Below, piece by piece: positions 1 through 5,307 of a DNA stretch of 6,965 nt; within the stretch, counting starts at the first letter, position 1; each line of letters begins with the position of its first letter. The translations under genes and the position numbers were made by a program. The notes beneath the pieces were generated by a model. That model saw only the letters and a list, made by a program, of their open reading frames with translations. It searched no databases and was not told the DNA's origin. Source of the DNA: DASTDY01 sp035478375 (GTDB lineage: Bacteria > Patescibacteriota > Saccharimonadia > Saccharimonadales > EFPC-124); the NCBI GenBank assembly GCA_035478375.1, contig DATIJQ010000017.1, positions 1 to 6,965 of the forward strand, read 5' to 3'.

Positions 1-1
1 G

Positions 2-280
2 GAGCGGGCAGCAGCGCAACTCCGCATTGGCACCAAGCACGCCAGGCACGGCGCGCAACTCCGCATGGGGCGCATCCTGTCGGAAGACGAGTTGGCCAAA
101 TTGCGCACAGATGTCATTACCCAGGCGACCGCCGCTCTTGCCCCAGCGCGCGGCATGGTCAGGCACGACATACGCGAGCTGATTTGTCAGATCGAAAGCG
201 GCTCACTCTCTGCCGACGTGTGCCACGATTACTGTCTGGCGCTCAAGGGACTCGTCACTGGCGTGCTGAGTAGCTTGTAG
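2..280 (+). CDS. C-terminal end of an unidentified protein (5'-truncated by the window edge)
   Basis: The frame is open from the first bases of the window to a TAG at 278-280, so the gene probably starts upstream. An internal ATG at 65 would give only 71 residues and has no clear Shine-Dalgarno sequence. The visible part (about 92 residues) has a basic start containing two copies of an AQLR(I/M)G motif 13 residues apart. A mostly helical acidic/basic stretch follows, with two cysteines near the end (DVCHDYC, about 20 residues from the C-terminus). No membrane segment or recognisable catalytic motif is present. Two hairpins directly downstream fit a 3' gene end. I do not recognise the family. 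It is GC-rich like the gene fragment at the right edge, but the two sequences show no obvious resemblance. Confidence 0.45.
   Translation, partial: ERAAAQLRIGTKHARHGAQLRMGRILSEDELAKLRTDVITQATAALAPARGMVRHDIRELICQIESGSLSADVCHDYCLALKGLVTGVLSSL
14..66 (+). repeat. Short in-frame direct repeat
   Basis: The 14-mer GCGCAACTCCGCAT occurs at 14-27 and again at 53-66. The 39-nt period keeps the repeat in frame, so the open frame at 2-280 carries AQLR(I/M)G twice. It may be the end of a longer coding repeat array that begins outside the window. Confidence 0.75.
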
Positions 281-293
281 TTGCACAATGGCG

Positions 294-321
294 CTGGCGC
301 CCGGTTCGTTCCGGGTGCCAG
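294..321 (+). other. 11-bp hairpin after the left-edge gene
   Basis: CTGGCGCCCGG (294-304) and CCGGGTGCCAG (311-321) pair over 11 bp with one G-U wobble and a 6-nt loop. It starts 13 nt after the stop at 280 and has no T-run. It could protect the 3' end or act together with the terminator at 340-358. Confidence 0.6.
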
Positions 322-339
322 AAAAGCCATGATTATGCT

Positions 340-358
340 AAGCCCACCGGGCTTTTTT
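340..358 (+). terminator. Intrinsic terminator of the left-edge gene
   Basis: AAGCCC (340-345) pairs with GGGCTT (349-354) around a 3-nt loop, and the stem runs into a series of six T (353-358). The stem is short but the form is classic. It ends the upstream gene and separates it from the small gene at 405-545. Confidence 0.65.
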
Positions 359-363
359 GTTTG

Positions 364-372
364 TGCTATAGT
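364..372 (+). promoter_or_regulatory. Extended -10 promoter for the 46-aa gene
   Basis: TGCTATAGT (364-372) is an extended -10 element (TGn followed by TATAGT). No good -35 lies at the usual distance, because that space is taken by the upstream terminator hairpin. The start of transcription would be near 379, leaving about 26 nt of leader that includes the ribosome-binding site. Confidence 0.4.
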
Positions 373-404
373 CAAAACGCAGAGATTGATCCGAAAGGAG
401 TACC

Positions 405-545
405 ATGACAGACGAAGAAGTGACCGACGACGACCTGCCGGTGTCAAACACCGAGGTGAGGCGTCAGGGCTTCGCTGTTTTCGATGGCCTGGATAGGCCG
501 GGCAATGCAGGCGCCGAGAACGCTGCACGCCTGGTCGAGGAATAA
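405..545 (+). CDS. Small acidic hypothetical protein, 46 aa
   Basis: The ATG at 405 follows AAGGAG (395-400) with a 4-nt gap, one of the better ribosome-binding sites in the window. The frame runs 46 codons to TAA at 543-545. The protein begins MTDEEVTDDDLPVSN, continues RRQGFAVFDGLDRPG and ends AARLVEE. It is strongly acidic at the N-terminus and has no membrane segment, signal peptide or cysteine. I do not recognise a family, and an adaptor or regulatory peptide would be a guess. Its own extended -10 promoter lies upstream, a terminator separates it from the previous gene, and a 13-bp hairpin follows 11 nt after the stop. That makes it a free-standing transcription unit, which is the main reason to believe it. 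Overlapping open frames on both strands here lack comparable start signals. Confidence 0.6.
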   Translation: MTDEEVTDDDLPVSNTEVRRQGFAVFDGLDRPGNAGAENAARLVEE

Positions 546-556
546 TCACTGCACTC

Positions 557-587
557 CCCTTGCGTTCGCCTCGTGCGGACGCAAGGG
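557..587 (+). terminator. Hairpin ending the 46-aa gene
   Basis: CCCTTGCGT (557-565) and ACGCAAGGG (579-587) pair perfectly. The stem continues inward through one T-G wobble and CGC/GCG to 13 bp, with loop CTCGT. No long T-run follows, so termination would rest on stem strength or on the next hairpin at 606-630. Confidence 0.5.
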
Positions 588-602
588 CTATTCCTCGCTA
601 AC

Positions 603-630
603 AAAAAACGCGCCAGCATTTGGCGCGTTT
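603..630 (-). terminator. Terminator of the 169-aa gene (minus strand)
   Basis: AAACGCGCCA (606-615) pairs perfectly with TGGCGCGTTT (621-630) around a 5-nt loop. Read on the minus strand the stem ends in six T (complement of 603-608), two bases after the stop codon at 633. It may also act in the plus direction for the converging small gene. Confidence 0.85.
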
Positions 631-632
631 GT

Positions 633-1142
633 TTATAGTGCGGCTTCGACCGCGGCCCATTCGGCGTCGCGGTTATCTTCGGGGATAATAATGCTCACCT
701 GGTCGCCAATTTTACACTTAAAATAAGTGACGCTGGCCATAAGCACGCGGTATTCTTTGCTGCCGGCTTCGACAAAAAATGTGCCGTCGCGCTGTTTAAG
801 CTCGCCAATAATTTGGCGGCGCGCAACCGGACCGATTTGCTTGTAAATAAAGGCACCGTCTTCGGCAATAGTCAGTTTTAAGATGTCGCCTTCGACTAAT
901 TTAGATTTGCTGGCGTAGTTGGCGGGCACTGGGTAGGTTTTGCCGTCGGGGCCAATCATGGTTTGGCCGTCAAAGACGCCTTCTATGATTTTGCCAGCGA
1001 CTTCTTCTTTTAGTGCAGTTTGCGCCGGTGAATCATCGCCGACTAAACTAATAAGCAATTCTTTGGCAGCAGACAGGTTTGTCTCGGCATCTTGAATGAG
1101 CGAGCGGAGGCGCTTGATTTGCTTTTCTGGTAATTCTGCCAC
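633..1142 (-). CDS. Conserved hypothetical protein of CPR type, 169 aa
   Basis: The start codon is GTG (complement of 1140-1142), preceded on the minus strand by AGAAGGAA (complement of 1151-1158) with an 8-nt gap. Residues 1-35 form a charged amphipathic helix, probably a coiled coil. Residues 52-155 look like a beta-rich domain. A central block, GPDGKTYPVPANYASKSK (64-81), resembles proteins I recall from Saccharibacteria and other CPR genomes that are usually annotated as hypothetical. Two similar strand motifs, EGDILKLTI (84-92) and IGDQVSIII (145-153), suggest an internally duplicated barrel. There is no signal peptide or membrane segment, so it is likely cytosolic. The function is unknown, and nucleic-acid or ribosome binding is only a guess from the barrel-like pattern. 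It has its own promoter and terminator. Confidence 0.85.
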   Translation of the reverse strand: MAELPEKQIKRLRSLIQDAETNLSAAKELLISLVGDDSPAQTALKEEVAGKIIEGVFDGQTMIGPDGKTYPVPANYASKSKLVEGDILKLTIAEDGAFIYKQIGPVARRQIIGELKQRDGTFFVEAGSKEYRVLMASVTYFKCKIGDQVSIIIPEDNRDAEWAAVEAAL

Positions 1143-1169
1143 TACGTAGGTTCCTTCTCTGTTTGTTTG

Positions 1170-1186
1170 CGGGCACGAGCTGCCCG
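1170..1186 (-). other. 5'-leader hairpin of the 169-aa gene
   Basis: CGGGCA (1170-1175) and TGCCCG (1181-1186) form a 6-bp stem with a 5-nt loop. It would lie close to the 5' end of the predicted transcript (start near 1193) and just before the ribosome-binding site. Confidence 0.45.
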
Positions 1187-1199
1187 ATTACTTGCCATC

Positions 1200-1228
1200 A
1201 GCATACCACTTACACATTATACGGTCAA
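1200..1228 (-). promoter_or_regulatory. Promoter of the 169-aa gene
   Basis: On the minus strand TTGACC (complement of 1223-1228) is followed after exactly 17 nt by TATGCT (complement of 1200-1205). A perfect TATAAT (complement of 1216-1221) lies inside the spacer but has no good -35 at the right distance. It could be an alternative, activator-dependent start. Transcription would start near 1193. Confidence 0.6.
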
Positions 1229-1233
1229 CAAAG

Positions 1234-1242
1234 TTATCCACA
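1234..1242 (+). promoter_or_regulatory. Perfect DnaA-box sequence
   Basis: TTATCCACA at 1234-1242 matches the strict DnaA box. It lies 6 bp upstream of the -35 element of the minus-strand promoter, where a bound protein could activate or repress. Only one copy is seen, so an origin is unlikely. Confidence 0.5.
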
Positions 1243-1244
1243 GC

Positions 1245-1262
1245 TACGCTAAATCTAGCGTA
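1245..1262. promoter_or_regulatory. 18-bp palindrome, operator-like
   Basis: TACGCTA (1245-1251) and TAGCGTA (1256-1262) are perfect inverted copies separated by AATC. The site is 2 bp from the DnaA box and upstream of the 169-aa gene's promoter. It has no T-run on either strand, so a binding site for a dimeric regulator fits better than a terminator. Confidence 0.45.
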
Positions 1263-1280
1263 AAATGTGGTAATGACAGC

Positions 1281-2498
1281 CTATTTTGCTTTAAGTCCGA
1301 CCATTTTTGCAAAGACCGTGCGATATTTGGTGAACCGTTTGGCGCTGCCGAGCGACAAACCGTCGGCGTTAAACGCAACGTGCCGCAAGTAGTGCTGGAT
1401 TAATTTGTAATATGTAAGGAGGTCAGTGCGTTTGAGCCATTCGCCTTCGCCGTGCAATTCGCCGCCCTCGGGGTACACAAGCACGGTTGGAATGTTTTGG
1501 CGTGCAAAATGGCGAGCGTCGCTGGCGCCAAGCGCATCGGTAAATTCGGTTTGCTTGCCACGAACCTCGGTCAAAGTTTTTATAAACGCTTCGACAAGCG
1601 GATTTTCGCGCATTATATGCACTGGCGAGTCGTTCAGCGACGGTACAATTTGCAAGTCGTATTTTTTGGCAACGCTTTTGATGAACTCCATACCTGTTTC
1701 GAGCTCAGCCGTATTAAACGCGCGCATGCTTATGCCGGCTTTAATCCAACCCGGTGTTTGGGTAGAGTTGACAATACCAGCGTTGGTGCTCTCGATAGTG
1801 TTAATGGCCACAACCAGGCCTTGCGGGTCATCGTTTTTAAAATGCAGGTCAATTTCTTGCATACCTTTACTAAACCGTTGTAGTGGACTTTGGCCTTCCC
1901 ATGGACGCGAGCTGTGGGCGCTAAGACCGTTTGCCACGACATAGATGTAGTTCACGCCTTTGGCGCGTGCTTCGACACTCCAGTTGCGACCTCCGTCTGG
2001 AACAATTGCTAAATCACAACGCCACCCTTGTTGCAAAAAGTCGCCGGCGCCGTCTTTGCCGCCTGCTTCTTCGTCGGTGGTGATTAAAACGCCAGCATCG
2101 TAGGCGCTTAGGGTGTCATCGGCTGCTAAATCTTTAAAGACTTCGTAGCAGGCGGCGGCTGCAAACTTCATGTCGATAACGCCGCGGCCGTATAATTTAT
2201 CGGCTGTGGTCTTTACCATAAAATGGTCTTTATGCGCTGGCGCGACAACATCAAAATGGATAACAAATAAAATTTTGACATGTTTTGTTTGTTGTGCGCG
2301 CGGGTTGGCAGTCGCAATAAGCCAGGGGTGCCTACTGTTGCCGGTGTATGTGGCCATGCCAAGTGCAGCCAGTTCGCCGGCTAAGGTTTGGATTGCTTGT
2401 TGGCAGGCGGCAACGTCGGCAGTTACGGTTGGCATGGCAACGTAGCGTGCTAAAGTTGTCTCGAGACGAGCTTGGATGAGTTGATCTGATTTGTTCAT
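1281..2498 (-). CDS. M20-family zinc metallopeptidase (DapE/ArgE/CPG2-like), 405 aa
   Basis: This is a co-catalytic zinc hydrolase that cleaves an amide or peptide bond. The expected residues are visible: HFD with His81 and Asp83, bridging Asp109 in GRGVIDMK, Glu143-Glu144 in TTDEEAGG, Asp168 in VPDGG, and His349 in GGELHGEGE. The inserted dimerisation domain begins near 180 and carries His195 in SAHSSRP, typically supplied to the partner active site. There is no signal peptide, so it is probably cytosolic. GASDARHF (324-331) resembles DapE-type enzymes, but the substrate cannot be assigned, and di- or tripeptide cleavage is equally possible. About 30 extra residues follow the usual end. The frame opens upstream to a TTG at 2549, but that TTG is the promoter -35 element, so ATG 2498 is chosen. 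No clear Shine-Dalgarno precedes it and the predicted leader is only about 16 nt. Confidence 0.92.
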   Translation of the reverse strand: MNKSDQLIQARLETTLARYVAMPTVTADVAACQQAIQTLAGELAALGMATYTGNSRHPWLIATANPRAQQTKHVKILFVIHFDVVAPAHKDHFMVKTTADKLYGRGVIDMKFAAAACYEVFKDLAADDTLSAYDAGVLITTDEEAGGKDGAGDFLQQGWRCDLAIVPDGGRNWSVEARAKGVNYIYVVANGLSAHSSRPWEGQSPLQRFSKGMQEIDLHFKNDDPQGLVVAINTIESTNAGIVNSTQTPGWIKAGISMRAFNTAELETGMEFIKSVAKKYDLQIVPSLNDSPVHIMRENPLVEAFIKTLTEVRGKQTEFTDALGASDARHFARQNIPTVLVYPEGGELHGEGEWLKRTDLLTYYKLIQHYLRHVAFNADGLSLGSAKRFTKYRTVFAKMVGLKAK

Positions 2499-2520
2499 AA
2501 GTAAAATAAAAAGCCATTTA

Positions 2521-2549
2521 ACAGTAGCATGGCTTGGGTCGTTGGTCAA
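2521..2549 (-). promoter_or_regulatory. Promoter of the M20 peptidase gene
   Basis: TTGACC (complement of 2544-2549), a 17-nt spacer and TACTGT (complement of 2521-2526) with TGC directly before it form an extended -10 promoter. The start would be near 2514. The promoter overlaps the 5' part of the longest open frame, which supports the shorter protein. Confidence 0.55.
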
Positions 2550-2564
2550 TTATTTTGGGTGGGT

Positions 2565-2598
2565 GCCCGCAGCGTGGCCGGGTGGTCACGCTGCGGGC
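2565..2598 (-). terminator. Strong hairpin ending the TPM/LemA unit
   Basis: GCCCGCAGCGTG (2565-2576) and CACGCTGCGGGC (2587-2598) pair perfectly. The stem extends inward by G-U and two C-G pairs to 15 bp with a 4-nt loop. It lies 15 nt after the stop of the LemA-like gene. There is no T-run, so it may end transcription weakly or protect the 3' end. Confidence 0.6.
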
Positions 2599-2613
2599 GG
2601 TGTTGCAACTGGC

Positions 2614-3312
2614 TCAGCGGTGCGAGGTGGTGGTCGGCGCCGGGGTCGGGGCCGACGTGCTGAACGGCGTGCCTGGGTCGTACGTGCCGTTGCCGGAGTA
2701 CGCGCCCGCGGTGGCGCTGTCGAGGATCGGCGTGCTCACCTTGATGAGCGCGGCCTTGCCAGTGATGGGCGCCTGGTTGGGCAGGTTGAGCTCCAACACG
2801 TCGTTCGGCAGATCACCACCGAAGGTACGCGTCGTCCAGCTACCGGTCAGCCACGCCTTGAAGGCACGCACGCGGTCCTGGACCGCATCCTGCGCCGTCT
2901 TGAAATCGTGCTGGCAGCCGGTGACGACGGCCATCACGTTGTTGAAGGTCTTGCTCAGGTCCTTGGTGTCCGGGTAGGCCTGCACGAATGCGGCGTAGAA
3001 GCCACCGCGAGCGTTGTCGAGACTCTGCTGCGTGACGTGTCCGTCGCTGCCGACGCTGCCGGCGACGGCGGCTCTGATGACCTTGTCCAGCGCATCGGTA
3101 TGCGCCGAGGCCACGTTGGCCGCCTGCTTGGTCTTGGTCGTGCACTCGCTGAGCGTTGTCGCGCCCTTGACGTACACGGCGCTGATGTCGGTTTCCTGCT
3201 TGTTGCCCTGGCTCAACACCGAGTTGGACGTGATGAAATACCCGACGACACCGACGACTGCCAGTACGATCAGTACTGCCACGGCGATGCCGGCGATCTT
3301 CTTCCCGTTCAT
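2614..3312 (-). CDS. LemA-like membrane-anchored protein, 232 aa
   Basis: One N-terminal membrane segment (about 5-28) is preceded by MNGKK and followed by a helical domain. The order of features fits the LemA family: SNSVLSQGNKQ after the membrane, a long helix to about 82, then AYPDTKDLSKTFNNV (112-126) and QDRVRAFKAWLTG (145-157). The last two match the YPdLk...nf and R..YN...N parts of LemA in a diverged form. Cys57 and Cys133 could form a disulfide outside the cell. The last 20 residues are rich in Pro, Thr and Ser. ATG 3312 has AGGAG (complement of 3319-3323) 6 nt upstream. It starts 21 nt after the TPM-like gene and is surely co-transcribed. LemA proteins have no settled biochemical role. 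They are often found beside TPM-domain proteins, which strengthens this call. Confidence 0.75.
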   Translation of the reverse strand: MNGKKIAGIAVAVLIVLAVVGVVGYFITSNSVLSQGNKQETDISAVYVKGATTLSECTTKTKQAANVASAHTDALDKVIRAAVAGSVGSDGHVTQQSLDNARGGFYAAFVQAYPDTKDLSKTFNNVMAVVTGCQHDFKTAQDAVQDRVRAFKAWLTGSWTTRTFGGDLPNDVLELNLPNQAPITGKAALIKVSTPILDSATAGAYSGNGTYDPGTPFSTSAPTPAPTTTSHR

Positions 3313-3333
3313 CAGTTTCTCCTGTTCCTATTG

Positions 3334-4785
3334 CTAGTATCGGACGTACGGACGTTCACGGTTGTAGCTGCTGCTGTCGTTGTACATGCGGTTTTCGTAG
3401 GCAAAAAAACTGCCCACGGCAAGCACGACAATGACCAGCAGACTGTCGATGATCGAAGCGAGTGCGATGGCACCTCCGCTGATGGGGATTTCGGACTGCA
3501 AGTAAACGAAGCCCGGTTGGCCTTCGTCCTTGCAGTTCATGCATGCCCGCGCGAACGGGAAATCGTGCAGTGTTACCTGCTCGACCACGCCGTTGCCCAA
3601 GCTGTACGTGACCTTGGGCGAGCCGTTGGCCACATGCACGGTTGACGTGCCGATGACCTTTTTGGGGTCAAAGGGCACGCCGGGCAAGTTGTATTTGAGC
3701 GAGTCCAGCATGGAGCCGTTGCCGGCCGGCATGCCTGTGTCGGCGCGCGCCCATTCCACCTTGGTCAGGTTGTCGTTCACGCCAATAACCAGCACGATGC
3801 CGTTTTTGGCGAGCGCAAACCTCCCCAAGTCGTTCAGCCAGTAAGCCTTGACGGCTGCGGCGTACGCATCGGGCGAAACCACGCCCTTGAGCGTGGAATC
3901 CTTGATAACCACCACGTGCATGTCACCCTGGTGCTGCATGCCCAACACAGTGTTGTACTGCATCAGCGCAGCTTGCCAGTCGGCCTGGTTGGCCGGCGGT
4001 GTCATGCCAACAAAACTGACCTTGTCGGCGTCCATGTTGGCATGGAGCGTCGGACTGAGGTCGTCTGCCTTGAGGTCGGTCCCGGCGGTCGGCAGCGGCA
4101 ACAGTTTCTTTTGCTGCAAAGTGTCGATGTCGCTGGAACTGGCCCGCAGAATCGTCTCCTCATCGGCCAGAATGTAGTTGGCGTAGTCACCATTGAGCGT
4201 GACCGGATCCGAAATGCCCTTTGCCAGCGAATCCTTGGCGTGCTGCCACTGGGGCGGCGCGCCGCGGGGAACGCTGGCGGTCACTTCACCGTCACCGCGC
4301 CATTTTACGGGGTTCGCCGCGTAGATGTCCAACGCGATGGGGAGCGTTTTGATGCTCTTGCCGTCGGTCGTGACGTCCAGCGTGTAACTGAGTTCCTCTG
4401 TCATTTCGGGGCAGTGGTGATACTCAGTCTCCTCGTGCTCGGTGGTTGTGATCTTGCCCTTGCTGTCGGTGGAGGTCGTGTAGTATGTCTCGGTGTACGG
4501 GTCACATCTGTAGGTGTGATCGCAGCTGCCGTCTCTACTACATTCCACGACTAAGGGCGGTGGCACTTTGACTACTGTACCGTTTATGAACTGGTGGTAG
4601 CCGTTGACCGCGCCGGTCTGTGATGCGCTGAGGGCGATCGGGTACGAAATCCCGCTCGTCGTCAGCGCCACGATGAAACCGACGGCGATGACCACGAGCG
4701 GCTTCTTCATACCACTGAACGCTCCCGCTGCAAAAGCGGAGCCAATGGCCCACACCAACAACACAACGCCAAAAATGACGAGCAT
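3334..4785 (-). CDS. Membrane protein with cysteine-bearing outer region and TPM-like domain, 483 aa
   Basis: Two membrane segments (about 1-22 and 28-52) lead to a large outer region, and a third segment (about 437-463) leaves a short tail ending in VRY. Residues 82-125 hold Cys82, Cys88, Cys94 and Cys125 around a Thr-rich stretch. Residues 285-365 look like a TPM domain (YgcG/TLP18.3/MOLO-1 type): VVVIKDS, SPDAYAAAVKAYW, then NGIVLVIGVNDNLTKVEWA. A CMNC pair (415-418) sits just before the last membrane segment. The Gly-rich tail of YgcG is absent. TPM proteins have been linked to phosphatase activity and membrane-complex upkeep, and no activity can be read here. The frame extends 30 codons further up to ATG 4875, but that part coincides with a leader hairpin and has no ribosome-binding site. 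ATG 4785 begins directly with the membrane segment and has only a weak GGA upstream. Confidence 0.8.
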   Translation of the reverse strand: MLVIFGVVLLVWAIGSAFAAGAFSGMKKPLVVIAVGFIVALTTSGISYPIALSASQTGAVNGYHQFINGTVVKVPPPLVVECSRDGSCDHTYRCDPYTETYYTTSTDSKGKITTTEHEETEYHHCPEMTEELSYTLDVTTDGKSIKTLPIALDIYAANPVKWRGDGEVTASVPRGAPPQWQHAKDSLAKGISDPVTLNGDYANYILADEETILRASSSDIDTLQQKKLLPLPTAGTDLKADDLSPTLHANMDADKVSFVGMTPPANQADWQAALMQYNTVLGMQHQGDMHVVVIKDSTLKGVVSPDAYAAAVKAYWLNDLGRFALAKNGIVLVIGVNDNLTKVEWARADTGMPAGNGSMLDSLKYNLPGVPFDPKKVIGTSTVHVANGSPKVTYSLGNGVVEQVTLHDFPFARACMNCKDEGQPGFVYLQSEIPISGGAIALASIIDSLLVIVVLAVGSFFAYENRMYNDSSSYNRERPYVRY

Positions 4786-4809
4786 GGTTGTCCAATCTTC
4801 TCGTAGCTG

Positions 4810-4862
4810 ATTTTCCGGATGATGCGACAGGCGGATCTCACCTGCCCTACCATCCGGAAAAT
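4810..4862 (-). other. Leader stem-loop before the TPM-like gene
   Basis: ATTTTCCGGATG (4810-4821) and CATCCGGAAAAT (4851-4862) are perfect 12-bp inverted copies. An inner CAGG/CCTG pair (4828-4831 and 4841-4844) lies in the 29-nt gap. It ends 24 nt upstream of the chosen ATG at 4785. It may be a translational or stability element. A small mobile repeat is possible, but no flanking duplication is seen. Confidence 0.6.
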
Positions 4863-4883
4863 AGTTGCAACACATTATTAAAG

Positions 4884-4911
4884 AGCTATCGCCCGGGTGG
4901 GGCGATAAGCT
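4884..4911 (-). other. 5'-terminal hairpin of the TPM/LemA transcript
   Basis: TATCGCCC (4887-4894) pairs with GGGCGATA (4900-4907). With one bulged A the stem extends by AGC/GCT to 11 bp (4884-4911). The predicted transcription start (about 4910) lies at its foot, so the RNA would begin with a hairpin. Confidence 0.55.
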
Positions 4912-4916
4912 ATACG

Positions 4917-4945
4917 ATTTTACAATAATCTCTATTTTCAGTCAA
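4917..4945 (-). promoter_or_regulatory. Promoter of the TPM/LemA unit
   Basis: TTGACT (complement of 4940-4945), a 17-nt spacer and TAAAAT (complement of 4917-4922) make a good sigma-70-type promoter. The start near 4910 gives a leader of about 125 nt with two hairpins. Confidence 0.75.
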
Positions 4946-5247
4946 TAGCTCTGCTCGCCAGTATGTCGGCCTAAAAATCTTCTTGCTTATACGACTTCGT
5001 CATACGATACTAGAAGGAATGATCATTACTTATACTGAGGGACGGTAGAGTTTGAAGAATTGGTTATGAAATATGCGGGTAAAGAATATGATAACCGTAT
5101 TCTCAAAAGCTCCAAATTTGGGCAAGTACTATTACAGCAACGATTGTTACTACAATAGTATCGGTGCTAGTTACTTATCTTGTTGCCAAATCCCTCGGTC
5201 ATTGATTTTGGGCTTTGCCAGATTCTTGGCATTAGTGATCTTTGAGC
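4946..5247. other. AT-rich interval without a convincing gene
   Basis: These roughly 300 bases lie between the TPM/LemA promoter and the rplL terminator. Apart from the possible ORF remnant at 5019-5158 I see only a weak stem-loop: TACTATT and AATAGTA, near 5128-5160, enclosing AAC/GTT. No tRNA, riboswitch or repeat was recognised. A longer plus-strand open frame from 5073 to 5378 runs through the rplL terminator and into the end of rplL, and reads as unlikely protein. Confidence 0.6.
5019..5158 (+). pseudogene. Possible frameshifted small ORF
   Basis: A plus-strand promoter-like pair, TTGCTT (4983-4988) and GATACT (5006-5011) with a 17-nt spacer, precedes AGAAGGA and the ATG at 5019. That frame reads MIITYTEGR and stops. 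A neighbouring frame opens at 5039 and runs about 40 codons to the TAG at 5156-5158, with a protein-like beginning (VEFEELVMKYAGKEYDN). A single frameshift near 5037-5041 would join them into about 46 residues. Without relatives to compare, it may be chance. A 30-residue version from ATG 5066 is also open. Confidence 0.2.
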
Positions 5248-5280
5248 ACAAAAACACCCGCGCATGGCGGGCGTTTTTGT
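5248..5280 (-). terminator. Terminator of the rplJ-rplL operon
   Basis: 5248-5261 and 5267-5280 pair over 14 bp with one wobble (ACAAAAACACCCGC against GCGGGCGTTTTTGT), loop 5 nt. On the minus strand the stem ends in TTTTT, 27 nt after the rplL stop. The A and T arms make it able to work in both directions. Confidence 0.9.
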
Positions 5281-5307
5281 ACAAATCTGGCCGAAATGTA
5301 GTTGTGC

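Noticed and set aside
229..549. Minus-strand open frame of 106 codons at the left edge
   Set aside because: It runs across two hairpins, a terminator and the 46-aa gene, is Arg/Pro-rich and has no start signals.
1234..1242. Replication origin at the DnaA box
   Set aside because: Only one box is seen, there is no AT-rich repeat array, and dnaA or dnaN are not nearby.
1426..1944. Plus-strand open frames opposite the M20 peptidase
   Set aside because: The minus-strand protein keeps every expected zinc and catalytic residue. The plus-strand frames have Ser/Cys/Trp-rich shadow composition.
2491..3645. Long plus-strand open frame (384 codons) covering the LemA-like and part of the TPM-like gene
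   Set aside because: It is full of Arg, Gly and Val with low-complexity starts, crosses the promoter and terminator of minus-strand genes, and mirrors two genes with clear domains. It is a GC-rich antisense shadow.
3916..4554. Plus-strand open frame of 212 codons opposite the TPM-like gene
   Set aside because: It has no ribosome-binding site, an unlikely composition and no recognisable motif. It is antisense to a protein with membrane segments and a domain.
4946..5247. tRNA or retron-type RNA in the AT-rich interval
   Set aside because: No cloverleaf or TTCGA-type loop, no long stable stem and no reverse transcriptase nearby.
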